64,000 nucleotides of DNA, taken from Bdellovibrio sp. SKB1291214 (GTDB taxonomy: Bacteria; Bdellovibrionota; Bdellovibrionia; Bdellovibrionales; Bdellovibrionaceae). The translations under genes and the position numbers were made by a program. The DNA is taken from the NCBI RefSeq assembly GCF_002209355.2, contig NZ_CP106855.1:372001-436000 (forward strand). Reading direction: 5' to 3'. Of the stretch, positions 18,578-27,636 are shown piece by piece (within the stretch, counting starts at the first letter, position 1; every line of letters begins with the position of its first letter). The notes beneath the pieces were generated by a model. The model had not been told where the DNA came from and made no database searches. It worked only from the letters and a program-made list of their open reading frames with translations.

Positions 18578-18859
18578 TTAAGTGTGTTTTGATTTCAGGT
18601 ATTTTTCGTATTCACGCAAAACAGAGTTCATGATGCCCTTTAAAAGTTCGTCGAACTGCGGGTCCTGACCCTGTTTGCCATCCAGATTCACAAAATCCAC
18701 CATGATCTTGTCTTCACGTTCGGCATTAAAGAATGGTAGATTCTGTTCTTTCTTGATCTTCCAAATTTCCATCGTCAAATCACGACGACGCGTCAGCAGC
18801 TCATGCATTTCTTTATGGACTTGGTCAATTTCTTGGCGAAGACTGTCGATGGTTTTCAA
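18578..18859 (-). CDS. chorismate mutase type II (AroQ-fold) protein
   Basis: This 93-residue all-helical protein matches a stand-alone AroQ domain: LRQEIDQVHKEMHELLTRRRDLTMEIWKIKK at the N-terminus with the expected Arg and Lys positions, then FNAEREDKI. The reaction is chorismate to prephenate, the entry to Phe and Tyr and the source of prephenate for U32-type RNA hydroxylases. It lies between the U32 gene and an rRNA methyltransferase gene. Some family members have lost activity. The core residues visible here look intact. Confidence 0.82.
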   Translation of the reverse strand: MKTIDSLRQEIDQVHKEMHELLTRRRDLTMEIWKIKKEQNLPFFNAEREDKIMVDFVNLDGKQGQDPQFDELLKGIMNSVLREYEKYLKSKHT

Positions 18860-18889
18860 GTTTTACTGCCTTTTTAAAAAAATCTAAAA

Positions 18890-20107
18890 TTAATCCAGAC
18901 GGAACAGAGCAAACTTCAAATAGCGCAGCTCTTCCATCGCCAGAGGGTATGGATGGTCCACCGGCTGACCACCGATATAAACCAACGTTGCCTTTTTACG
19001 AGCGCGAGAGAACGCTTCCTGACAGATATCCATGAAGGCCTTTGAAGAGATATGGCTTGAGCAAGAGCTCGCAGCAAACAAGCCCTCAGGATTTACCAGC
19101 TTAATCGAGTTCGAGAACACCTTGGCATAAGCCGCCGTGGCCTGCTCTACAGACTTTTCATTCGGGGCAAAGCTTGGAGGATCCGTAATTACGATATCGT
19201 ATTTTTTCTTTTCCGCATTCAATTGCTCTAAGTACGCAAAGGCATCTGTGGCAATGTCGTGGTGAACAGTTTCCAGCCCATTAATTTCAAAATTACGGGC
19301 TACAGCTTGGATCGCAACTTTAGCAATGTCCACGCTGGTCACCTCCTTCGCGCCACCCTTCGCAGCGAAAATAGAGAAGCCACCCGTATAACTGAACAAA
19401 TTCAAAACCGTTTTATCCTTGGCAAAGTTTTGGATCATCTTGCGGTTGTCACGTTGATCTAAGAAAAAGCCCGTCTTAGCAGCATCACGGATGTTTGAGG
19501 CGAACAAAACGCCATTTTCCAGGAACTGAACCTCAGGGGCCAAAGTACCCACGATATTCGTGCCCTTTTCATCAGCATCATTACGGCGTTTAAGATACAC
19601 ACACTTGATCTGGGGGAATGCTGCTTGAATTTTTTCAGCGATAACCGGAGCATGCCAGGTTTTTTCCATGACTGCGTGGTCATGCTTGATAACCGCCGTG
19701 TCGTTGTAAATATCCACGATCAAACCTGGAAGGCCATCCCCCTCCCCGTTAATCAAACGGAAAGAATTGGTGACTGAAAGATCAAAGGTTCTGCGAATTT
19801 CCACAGCCTTACGGAACTGACTCTCAAAGTACAACTCCAAGGTACGTTTCATGTTATTACGTCTGAAAATAGGCTCATCAGCCAGGACCAACACACGAAA
19901 ACGCAATTGAGTGTCACCCTGCCAAATACCCAGCGCAAGAGTTTCGCCCTTAAAATTCAAAAGATGAATACCCGATTTGAAGGATTTGCTGTCATCAAAA
20001 CAATTGGCGAAAATCCAGCGATGGCCTTGCTTCAAGTGCTTGGTAACGTCGCGCTTAAGCTCAATAGTTTTTATCTCATCGTGAAATGTGACGGCAGCAT
20101 CGCTCAT
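18890..20107 (-). CDS. class I SAM-dependent rRNA methyltransferase (RlmI/RlmK-like)
   Basis: The 405-residue protein has an N-terminal PUA-like RNA-binding domain (residues about 10-90), a central EEHO-like domain with GEGDGLPGLIVDIYND, and a C-terminal Rossmann methyltransferase. The SAM motif is VLNLFSYTGGFSIFAAKGGA, motif IV is ITDPPSFAPNE, and motif VI is SCSSHIS, whose Cys is the probable nucleophile for cytosine-C5 methylation. Closest in plan to RlmI, which modifies 23S rRNA C1962 in E. coli. The gene starts 30 bases after the chorismate-mutase gene's start side, on the same strand. Confidence 0.9.
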   Translation of the reverse strand: MSDAAVTFHDEIKTIELKRDVTKHLKQGHRWIFANCFDDSKSFKSGIHLLNFKGETLALGIWQGDTQLRFRVLVLADEPIFRRNNMKRTLELYFESQFRKAVEIRRTFDLSVTNSFRLINGEGDGLPGLIVDIYNDTAVIKHDHAVMEKTWHAPVIAEKIQAAFPQIKCVYLKRRNDADEKGTNIVGTLAPEVQFLENGVLFASNIRDAAKTGFFLDQRDNRKMIQNFAKDKTVLNLFSYTGGFSIFAAKGGAKEVTSVDIAKVAIQAVARNFEINGLETVHHDIATDAFAYLEQLNAEKKKYDIVITDPPSFAPNEKSVEQATAAYAKVFSNSIKLVNPEGLFAASSCSSHISSKAFMDICQEAFSRARKKATLVYIGGQPVDHPYPLAMEELRYLKFALFRLD

Positions 20108-20260
20108 TGAAAGGTCTCCAGAGGGTCTCTTTTTAAGCTAATTCTGGACAGCCCACAAGGGGTTATCTAGTGAGGCCAGAGGGGTTGGTAAATTTACAGG
20201 AAGCCTGGCTGGGATGTACAATATTTGACTCACAGATCATTCTCAACGACTCTCTCGACC

Positions 20261-21496
20261 ATGAAATCAGCTCTACTTGATCAAAAATTCTGGCGTCATT
20301 TCGCCAAAAACCATTGGGAGAAAAAGCCTCTCCTTTTACGCAATGTAAAGTCCGATCTGATCGAAATGACTGCCGATGAGATCTTTGATCTGCTAGTTTT
20401 ATACGCTGATCGCTGTCGCCAAATAAATGACCCAACAGGATTTAAGTTTTATACCGATGGCATCAAGGCCCAGGAAGAAGATGTTTTATCAGTTCTTCCA
20501 GAAAAATCAGATAAGTCCCTGGCGGGCTATCACAAGCGTATGAACACCCTTTTCTCCGATTACTGCTTGGTGTGCGATGAGCTTTTGCAAGTAAACCTTA
20601 AAAAACAGCATTTGCTAACAGACTTTACTGATCAGTTGTACCGCCACGTGGGCTTCCCCAATCGTTTCTCCGAGATGGGTCTTTACCTAGGGAACTATAA
20701 AAAAACTCCGTTCGGTGTTCATGTCGATTCTTGTGGTGTTTTCAGCTTCCCAGTGGCTGGCACTAAAAAATTCCGTTTATGGAATGCAGCTTACGGAGAA
20801 AAGCACCCTGAATTGGATCGCACATTTAACTATGAAAAAAATAAAAAACATTCTCAGCTTTTAGAAGTCGGCCCGGGGGACATGACATATTGGCCTTCCT
20901 CGGAATGGCATATTGCTGAATCTGATGGCTCCTTCAGCGCCACTTGGTCGTTAGGTGTTTGGGTGGACCAGCCTCATAAAGATATGGTTTCTGATTCTGT
21001 GAAAGAGCTCCTGGATAAGAAGCTTGGCTCCTCCGGTACTCAAGTGATGACAGCCTTTAAGCGTTTGCATAATAAATCGGGTGAAATCACTGGCCTCCCA
21101 AAATCCTTCAGCAACTCCCTGAAGCTTTTGCAAAATTTAAGTCCGTTGGAACTTCAAGATATCTTATCCAGGAACTGGATGAAGCACATTTCACTTCAAG
21201 GATTTAAAACAATGCCTTATGAGGCCTTAGAGCTCAGTGCAAAATCCTGTCTTCACCTTCGCAATGATAGGTCGCCCATTCTGTGGCAAAAAAGCCTAGT
21301 TACAAGCAATAACTACTACGCAAGCTTTGGCGGCGTCTTGATTGAGAGCTCTAGCACGGGTCTTTTAAATCTTATTAAAGACCTGAATGCCGGTAACTCT
21401 TGCGCCATCCAACCTTACCTTAAGGGTGCGAGTTCTAAAAAAGACCTTCACTCATTACAGACACTGGCTGATGCCGGTGCTTTCAATATTTTATAA
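20261..21496 (+). CDS. JmjC-type cupin oxygenase
   Basis: The 411-residue protein has an N-terminal helical part and a JmjC/Cupin_4-like double-stranded beta helix. The motif FGVHVDSCGVFSFPVAG (His and Asp at about 154 and 156) and YWPSSEWHIAES (His about 217) complete a 2-His-1-carboxylate iron site. KKFRLW provides the usual lysine after the first strand pair. Proteins of this type are 2-oxoglutarate oxygenases that hydroxylate proteins, such as YcfD on ribosomal protein L16. The small gene at 21508 follows after 11 bases and could encode a partner or substrate. A TTG at 20225 would add 12 residues. Confidence 0.82.
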   Translation: MKSALLDQKFWRHFAKNHWEKKPLLLRNVKSDLIEMTADEIFDLLVLYADRCRQINDPTGFKFYTDGIKAQEEDVLSVLPEKSDKSLAGYHKRMNTLFSDYCLVCDELLQVNLKKQHLLTDFTDQLYRHVGFPNRFSEMGLYLGNYKKTPFGVHVDSCGVFSFPVAGTKKFRLWNAAYGEKHPELDRTFNYEKNKKHSQLLEVGPGDMTYWPSSEWHIAESDGSFSATWSLGVWVDQPHKDMVSDSVKELLDKKLGSSGTQVMTAFKRLHNKSGEITGLPKSFSNSLKLLQNLSPLELQDILSRNWMKHISLQGFKTMPYEALELSAKSCLHLRNDRSPILWQKSLVTSNNYYASFGGVLIESSSTGLLNLIKDLNAGNSCAIQPYLKGASSKKDLHSLQTLADAGAFNIL

Positions 21497-21507
21497 AGGA
21501 ACTTACG

Positions 21508-21786
21508 ATGTCCACTGTCAATCCCCTCGTCCATCGCTTGATCGTATTGGTAAAGCAGCACAAAAAACCCTCTAGCGAAAAGAGCACGAACGTTTTAATA
21601 AAGATCATGGAAAAGCAGCTTTTGAATCCTGGTAACCATTCCGCGAAGGAATTTAAACAGGCCCTTCAAGACGCACTTAATAGCAATGTGGTTTTAGCTG
21701 AAGTCGTTCGTCAGCAACATTCGGAAGACGAGTTGCGAGGATGCATGCAGAACTTAATCTCCGCCATCGACAGTGAAGGTCTGTAA
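21508..21786 (+). CDS. small hypothetical protein downstream of the JmjC-type gene
   Basis: A 92-residue, mainly helical and soluble protein (MSTVNPLVHRLIVLVKQHKK ... LISAIDSEGL) with an AAGGAACTTACG ribosome site before ATG. It lies 11 bases after the stop of the JmjC-type oxygenase gene, so the two are almost surely co-transcribed. There is one cysteine and no signal peptide or known domain. A regulatory partner or modified substrate of the oxygenase is possible, but nothing in the sequence proves it. Confidence 0.7.
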   Translation: MSTVNPLVHRLIVLVKQHKKPSSEKSTNVLIKIMEKQLLNPGNHSAKEFKQALQDALNSNVVLAEVVRQQHSEDELRGCMQNLISAIDSEGL

Positions 21787-21978
21787 ATCAACGCCCTAGC
21801 GGATTTGAGGGCCACTCAAATATGTACATTGAGGAGTAATAAACTACCACTTTGGCCAGAATTATTTCCGAAATCATGAAGAACGACGAGATAAAGGACG
21901 AGTAGTTTCCAAATTTGTAAAGTAATTAAAAAAAACGCAACAAAGTTCTCTAAACTGCATACTGACAAGGAGAACTGG

Positions 21979-23727
21979 ATGCTTCGATCTTTCAAGACCA
22001 CTGCAAGTGTGACCCTACTACTCTCGCTCGCTGCCTGCGGAAGCATTCAAACCAAAGAGAACACTACTCCCCGAGAAATTCAAAGCCTTCTAATTCCTTC
22101 ATCGCCCCATGATCCAGCCAATGTTCGAGCGCAAGCGGACTATCAATTTATTGTAGGTGATGTTCTTAGTCGCGAAGGTAAATCTAATAAAGCCATCGAG
22201 CACTTCAAAAAGGTTGCAGCTTTAGACCCCGCTTCGGCAGCTGTTGATCTGCGCCTGTCGAATGAATATCAAAAATTAGGCAAAACAAAAGAAGCCATTC
22301 TAAGTGCCGAAAATGCAGTAGCCAAAGAGTCGAAAAACTTGGAAGCGCATTCGGCTTTGGGCCGTTTATATTCCAAAGATGGTGCCTATGACCAAGCAAT
22401 TGCTCAATACAATGTGATCTTAGGTCTTCAGCCCGATAACAGCGAAGCTCCGATTTACATTGGTTCGTTGTATGCGGCAAAAAGAGATTTCAAAAAGGCT
22501 GAGCAGCAGTTTAATTCTCTTTTAAAAAATCCAAAATTCGCGTCCCCTCACACTGTTTATTATTATCTCGGAGTTATGCGCTTAGATCAGAAAGCCTCTC
22601 AGTATGAAATCGCGGCTGAAAAGGAATTTAAAAAATCCTTGCAGGCCAAGCCCGACTTTGAAGATGCTGCTGTAGCTCTAATGAACCTCTATTCAGAGCA
22701 AAGAAACAGCTCAAAGGCGTTGGCACTGGGCCTTGAATACCAAAAGCACGATGCGTTCAGTGCCAAAATTTCAGATGCCATCGTCCAAATTTATATCGAT
22801 AATGGTGATCTTGAGAAGGCTTACACTCAGCTGGAATTCACGGCGAACAGCTCTGCCCCAACCGTTGAGGGAGAGATAAAGATGTCCTTGATTTTGATCA
22901 AACTTAAAAAATTTGATCAAGCCACCGCTAAATTAAATGACATCCTTGCCAGAGCCCCGACGGCGGATACGGCTCGCTATTACTTAGCTGCGATTCATGA
23001 AGAATCTGGAAATACTGAAAAAGCAATTCAAGCTTATCTACAGATACCGTCGTCGAGTGAGCACTTTACGGAATCAATGGCTCATGCTGCCTATTTGCTT
23101 AAGTCGCAAGGAAAAATCAATAAGGCTTTAGCCATCACTTCAAAGGGCATGAAAGTGAAAGCTGATCCTCAGCTCTTTATCATGCACGCGTCCCTGCTGG
23201 ATTCAAAATCCGACATTGCAGGTGCTGCACGCGTTTTAGAAACGGGATTGACGAAGTATTCACAAAATACAGAATTGCGCTTTCAACACGCAATCATGTT
23301 AGATCGTCTTGGTAAGAAAGACGATATGCTGACACAAATGAGAAAAGTTTTAGAGATCAACCCGGATCATGTTCAAAGTCTTAGCTATCTGGCGTTTTCC
23401 CTAGCAGAGCGCAATCAGCAGCTGCCTGAGGCAGAATCTTTGGCACGCCATGCTTCACAGCTAGCACCCGAAGATGGCTATGTCTTAGATACTTTTGGAT
23501 GGGTGTTGTTTAAACAAAAAAAATATTCCGAATCGATCAAAGTTTTAGAAAAAGCCCACCAGTATCAACCAACGGCTAGCATCATCGCTGAGCATTTAGC
23601 GGATGCATATTCGATGCAATCTCAAACGGAAAAAGCCAAAGACCTTTATAAAAAGGCCGCGGCTCTCACCACGGACGAAACTCAAGCCAGCAAGATTCGT
23701 AGCAAGCTTCAAGGGTTGCGCTCTTAA
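21979..23727 (+). CDS. TPR-repeat lipoprotein
   Basis: The 582-residue protein starts with a lipoprotein signal (LLLSLAAC, Cys about residue 20) after an AAGGAG ribosome site. The rest is a superhelix of about 13-15 tetratricopeptide repeats, for example HFKKVAALDPASAAVDLRLS and AIAQYNVILGLQPDNSEAPI. Lipid-anchored TPR proteins act as periplasmic scaffolds in envelope assembly, secretion or gliding machines. The partner cannot be identified here. A terminator follows at 23731. Confidence 0.85.
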   Translation: MLRSFKTTASVTLLLSLAACGSIQTKENTTPREIQSLLIPSSPHDPANVRAQADYQFIVGDVLSREGKSNKAIEHFKKVAALDPASAAVDLRLSNEYQKLGKTKEAILSAENAVAKESKNLEAHSALGRLYSKDGAYDQAIAQYNVILGLQPDNSEAPIYIGSLYAAKRDFKKAEQQFNSLLKNPKFASPHTVYYYLGVMRLDQKASQYEIAAEKEFKKSLQAKPDFEDAAVALMNLYSEQRNSSKALALGLEYQKHDAFSAKISDAIVQIYIDNGDLEKAYTQLEFTANSSAPTVEGEIKMSLILIKLKKFDQATAKLNDILARAPTADTARYYLAAIHEESGNTEKAIQAYLQIPSSSEHFTESMAHAAYLLKSQGKINKALAITSKGMKVKADPQLFIMHASLLDSKSDIAGAARVLETGLTKYSQNTELRFQHAIMLDRLGKKDDMLTQMRKVLEINPDHVQSLSYLAFSLAERNQQLPEAESLARHASQLAPEDGYVLDTFGWVLFKQKKYSESIKVLEKAHQYQPTASIIAEHLADAYSMQSQTEKAKDLYKKAAALTTDETQASKIRSKLQGLRS

Positions 23728-23730
23728 AAC

Positions 23731-23762
23731 AAAAAACCGAAGACAACGCTTCGGTTTTTTTT
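23731..23762. terminator. bidirectional intrinsic terminator
   Basis: The stem ACCGAAG / CTTCGGT, with A and T runs on either side, lies between the convergent genes ending at 23727 and 23761. Confidence 0.86.
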
Positions 23763-24240
23763 ATTTCTTGGAGGTGGGAATAAATTTGCTCCCACTTTTC
23801 CCGCTGGACTTTGCTTTGCTAGCCTTTTGTTTTTTAGGCCTTAGATCTTCAAAGTCACCTTCGTCGTCGTCAAAATCTGTGTCGTCCTCTAACTCGGCTT
23901 TCGCTTTCATAGCAGGCTTCGCTTTCTTTGGCGGCGCTGAGGCTGCTGGGGCCTTGGTTTCTGGTTTTGCTGTCCTGACGGGACGTTCCTCGCGAGGCTT
24001 TGCTTTTTCAAATGTCTCTATGTCAATCAAGCGAATCAAAGAAACCTTGTTCGCCATAAAAGCTTTAACCCCCTCATCAGAAACACTTTTAATGTGACCG
24101 GTAAAGCCAAAGTGCCCTAAAGCTTTGCCGGTGATGCGAAACTTAGGAGCTTTCTCCGCCTTCAAAAGTTTGTTGATCTCCTGCACGTCAGAGGTTCCAA
24201 GTAATTTCGCAATGGCTTTAACAATATCATTGAGCTTCAT
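23761..24240 (-). CDS. hypothetical protein with Lys/Ala/Pro-rich acidic tail
   Basis: The start is placed at 24240 because AAGGGAAGCTT precedes MKLNDIVKAIAKLLG. Residues 1-75 form a compact domain with two helices and a short beta part (FRITGKALGHFGFTGHIKSV). The remaining 85 residues are low-complexity: Ala/Pro/Lys-rich, then a run of acidic residues (EDDTDFDDDEGDFEDL), then Ser/Lys. That is the look of a nucleic-acid- or protein-binding tail. No family was recognised. It is divergent from pepT, with about 60 bases between. Confidence 0.68.
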   Translation of the reverse strand: MKLNDIVKAIAKLLGTSDVQEINKLLKAEKAPKFRITGKALGHFGFTGHIKSVSDEGVKAFMANKVSLIRLIDIETFEKAKPREERPVRTAKPETKAPAASAPPKKAKPAMKAKAELEDDTDFDDDEGDFEDLRPKKQKASKAKSSGKSGSKFIPTSKK

Positions 24241-24302
24241 AAGCTTCCCTTCGGAAAACCTCAGCTTCAATCATTTTGTCCACTTTTTCAATCGGAGTTC
24301 GC

Positions 24303-25598
24303 ATGGAACACAGAAGTCCAGCCGTGTCACGGGTACCCTCGACAGCTGACCAAAGCTACATTGATTCAATGATGAATCTTGAAAAGCAACTCACTGAACG
24401 TTTCTTTAGGTATTTGGCTGTTAGCTCGCAAAGCGACGACAGCGTGTCGTCCCTACCCAGCACCCCAGGCCAACAAAAAATGGCAGAGATGCTTGCCGAA
24501 GAATTGAAAGCTCTGGGTCTTGAAAACATTCAGATCGACTCCCATGCGACTGTGACCGCGATCAAGCCCGGAACCAAAAAAGGTGGTCCTCGCATCGGTT
24601 TCATCACCCATATAGATACAGTTGATGTTGGCTTAAGCCCACACATCCATCCGCAAATTTTGAAATTCACCGGCGAAGATGTTTGCTTGAATAAAAAAGA
24701 AAACATCTGGCTACGTGTTTCAGAACACCCAGAAATTCTGCCCTATAAAAATCAAGACATTATTTTTAGTGATGGCACAAGTGTTTTGGGAGCGGACAAC
24801 AAAGCCGCTGTGACTGTTGTCATGACACTGCTTGAAAATCTAGGACGCGATCAAGAATATGGCGATATCGCCGTTGCCTTCGTTCCAGACGAAGAAATCG
24901 GACTCTTAGGTGCTAAGGTTTTGGATTTGTCGCGCTTTGATGTGGATTTCGCTTACACAATTGACTGCTGCGAGCTGGGTGAAGTGGTCTATGAAAACTT
25001 TAATGCTGCAACTGCTGAAGTGACTTTAACGGGGGTTACGGCCCACCCAATGTCAGCCAAAGGAGTTCTGGTGAATCCAATTTTAATGTCTCAGGATTTC
25101 ATAGCCGAATTCGACCGCAACGAAACTCCAGAAAATACAGCGGGTCGCGAGGGATATATTTGGTTTAACTGGATGAGCGCAACTCAACAAGAAGCTAAAC
25201 TTTCCGCATCGATTCGGGATTTCGATTTAAATAGATTTGCAGCTCGCAAAAATAAATTTGAAGACGCAGCTAAAATTATCGCAGCCAAGTATCCCACAGC
25301 TCAAGTGCACCTTAAAATCACTGATACCTATAGCAATATCAGCAGCGCCCTTGGCACGGATCGGCGCGCGATCGATTTGATTTTTGCAGGCCTTCAAGAA
25401 ATTGGCGTAGAACCAAAAGTGATTCCTATGCGAGGCGGAACCGATGGGGCCGCACTTTCTGCTAAGGGAATTTTGACGCCAAACTATTTTACGGGCGCTT
25501 TGAATTTTCATTCAAAGTACGAGTTTTTACCGGTGAGCTCGTTCATTAAATCTTACGAACTCACAGAGAAGATTTGCTTACTCGCAGCAAAAAACTAA
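24303..25598 (+). CDS. pepT: peptidase T (tripeptide aminopeptidase)
   Basis: PepT removes the N-terminal residue of tripeptides in the cytoplasm. The M20 zinc-peptidase hallmarks are in order: GFITHIDTVDV (zinc His and catalytic Asp), VLGADNKAAV (bridging Asp), FVPDEEIGLLGA (catalytic Glu-Glu), TIDCCELGEVVYENFNAA, and near the end FTGALNFHSKYEFLP (last zinc His). The start at 24303 has CGGAG six bases upstream. It adds about 25 residues before the usual PepT N-terminus, so a later start at 24369 is possible but lacks a ribosome site. Confidence 0.92.
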   Translation: MEHRSPAVSRVPSTADQSYIDSMMNLEKQLTERFFRYLAVSSQSDDSVSSLPSTPGQQKMAEMLAEELKALGLENIQIDSHATVTAIKPGTKKGGPRIGFITHIDTVDVGLSPHIHPQILKFTGEDVCLNKKENIWLRVSEHPEILPYKNQDIIFSDGTSVLGADNKAAVTVVMTLLENLGRDQEYGDIAVAFVPDEEIGLLGAKVLDLSRFDVDFAYTIDCCELGEVVYENFNAATAEVTLTGVTAHPMSAKGVLVNPILMSQDFIAEFDRNETPENTAGREGYIWFNWMSATQQEAKLSASIRDFDLNRFAARKNKFEDAAKIIAAKYPTAQVHLKITDTYSNISSALGTDRRAIDLIFAGLQEIGVEPKVIPMRGGTDGAALSAKGILTPNYFTGALNFHSKYEFLPVSSFIKSYELTEKICLLAAKN

Positions 25599-25601
25599 GG
25601 A

Positions 25602-27257
25602 TTAGTCGGCCTGTGCGCCGACTTTGATTGGACAATTACTCAGGCATTTAGAACCTGAAGGGTAAGGCATCCCATTTTTAAAGCTCGACATATCAAACAC
25701 CTGCTTTTTAGCGCTTCTGACATTAGCCACAGGTGACTTTGCAGCAGGTTTTGCCGACGCAACATTACGGCTCTTAGGGAGCGCTTTACGAGCGACTCCT
25801 GCCGTTGGTTTTCTGGCATTCGCGGCACTTGGTGTGACTCGGTAGGGGTCCGCCACCGGTGGGCTTGTTTGCTCAAGCAAAGGTGCCAACGACGGCACTT
25901 CGACATGAGTCACTTCGAGAGGTTTTTTGTCAATGGCGTTGATCTTACCCGTAGAAAGGCCGCTCATCAAAACCATCGCAAAGAAAAATGCAAACATCAT
26001 GATATAGCCAAATGGCTGCGATCTTTTCGGCGTCGGTTTTTTAGAAACCTTATTGATATTCTCTGCGGTGATCGTAGCAGATTGAACCTTAGGTTTCTCG
26101 GCATAGGGGTTGTGCAAAACTTTCTCTGGCGGTTGATAAACCGGCTTAGCATCAGAAAGCTTTTCTAAATGAATGACGTTGGTGTGATACGAACCCTCTG
26201 CAATTTTCAGCTCAAATTCATCCATCTCGCCATATTCTGCCGTGGGCGCCGTCGCATCCATGACGTTGACTTGCGTTTTATCGTCTTCCGCAATGGCCAA
26301 ACGAATTTGCTCTAAGTTGGATTTATAGGTCTCAGAGAAAACATCTCTTAAGTAATCGGCCAAGGCCAAAGCTGAAAAATCAGGATGCAAGGAAGAAAGC
26401 ACTGTTCCCAAAAGACGCGCTAACTCATTGGCGTCCCCGGCTCTTTTTTTAGCATCTTGATGGAGCATAATGGGGATAATTCCTAAAAGCTCTTCAGCCC
26501 GCATGCTCATTTTTTCTTTATTCAGTTTCTCGACATCATAGGAAAGGATTGATTGTTTCACTTCCTTGACCGTTGTTCCAGTATAGAAGCGTTCGTTCGC
26601 TAAAAGCTCCCAAAGCACAATCCCCAAAGCGAAAATGTCAGAGGCCCCGTCAACTTCTTGACCGCGAGCTTGCTCGGGACTCATATAGGCAATCTTACCT
26701 TTAATAAGTCCGCCCGTGTTGTCTAGGTCTCTGTCCTTCGGTGCAACAGCGATCCCGAAGTCGATGACTTTCACTTCGCCTTCAAAGGAAATCAAAATAT
26801 TATGAGGGCTGATATCACGATGAATCAGCTTGAGCGGTCGCCCCGTTTGCGGGTCAACCGATTGGTAAGCATACGCGAGGCCCAAAGCGACCTGGTGAAT
26901 AATATAAAGAATGAATGATGAACTAAGCGGTTCATTTTTCTCTCGTTGATAATTCATCAACTCCCGCAATGTCACACCGTTCACGTATTCCATCGCCATA
27001 TAACCGCGATCATTGAATTCACCGAAATCATGGATCTTAACGATGTTTTGATGATTTAAGTTTGCACTCATGCGAATTTCATTAAAGAACATCTCTTTGA
27101 GTTGTTCCGCATTTCCAGACTGCAGAGTCGTCTTAATCGCCACGAGTTTGCTGACGCCAAAGCGGGCTTCGGTTTTGCCCAAGTACACTTCTGCCATACC
27201 GCCTTCAGCGATACGTTTTATAATTTGATAAGGTCCAATTTTCTTTAGCGTGTCCAT
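25602..27257 (-). CDS. membrane-anchored Ser/Thr protein kinase (PknB/HipA-unrelated, Hanks type)
   Basis: The 551-residue protein has a full Hanks-type kinase domain at about 8-290. It shows the glycine-rich loop IAEGGMAEVYLG, VAIK (Lys42), helix-C Glu60, HRDISPHNIL (Asp149), IDFG (Asp166) and YMSPEQARG. A single membrane helix at about 416-435 (FGYIMMFAFFFAMVLMSG) leads to a 115-residue extracytoplasmic tail rich in Pro, Ala, Lys and Ser, ending near a Cys pair (SKCLSNCPIK). There are no PASTA repeats. It is active by sequence and its targets are unknown. It is convergent with pepT, four bases apart. Confidence 0.92.
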   Translation of the reverse strand: MDTLKKIGPYQIIKRIAEGGMAEVYLGKTEARFGVSKLVAIKTTLQSGNAEQLKEMFFNEIRMSANLNHQNIVKIHDFGEFNDRGYMAMEYVNGVTLRELMNYQREKNEPLSSSFILYIIHQVALGLAYAYQSVDPQTGRPLKLIHRDISPHNILISFEGEVKVIDFGIAVAPKDRDLDNTGGLIKGKIAYMSPEQARGQEVDGASDIFALGIVLWELLANERFYTGTTVKEVKQSILSYDVEKLNKEKMSMRAEELLGIIPIMLHQDAKKRAGDANELARLLGTVLSSLHPDFSALALADYLRDVFSETYKSNLEQIRLAIAEDDKTQVNVMDATAPTAEYGEMDEFELKIAEGSYHTNVIHLEKLSDAKPVYQPPEKVLHNPYAEKPKVQSATITAENINKVSKKPTPKRSQPFGYIMMFAFFFAMVLMSGLSTGKINAIDKKPLEVTHVEVPSLAPLLEQTSPPVADPYRVTPSAANARKPTAGVARKALPKSRNVASAKPAAKSPVANVRSAKKQVFDMSSFKNGMPYPSGSKCLSNCPIKVGAQAD

Positions 27258-27636
27258 CTCAGTTTTACTCTTCGGTGTATTTTGACGGACCCATTAAAAG
27301 TATTTTGCTATTAAGTTTTCATTTTCTGTCGAGGGAATAAGCATCCCGAATCAGGGAACACACTTAAGACTGCGGCATTCAAGGCGAAAAATTACTCAAA
27401 GCCGTTTTTTGAAGTAGCGGAAAATTAAAAAACCAAAGAATTCTCGATATTTAAAGCCTCGGTCTTTGCTTAATTATTCGACAAAATTTCGTCATTAACT
27501 GTGACATAAAAAAGCAAATTCATTTGATGCGCCACAAAATTCCACCTTTCGACATCGAGGACCGTGACAGGATAAGCGCTTGGGAAGAGAATCTCTTTGC
27601 TAGTTTTAGTAGATCAACTTTGAAAGGAAACAGCTT
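27258..27636. other. intergenic region between kinase and mdh
   Basis: These 379 bases are AT-rich and hold no coding frame with a ribosome site. They must contain the divergent promoters of the kinase gene and mdh. I could not pick out a reliable -35/-10 pair or riboswitch fold. The segment 27575-27600 (GCGCTTGGGAAGAGAATCTC) shortly before mdh contains a small GAGAATCTC palindrome of unknown meaning. Confidence 0.45.
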
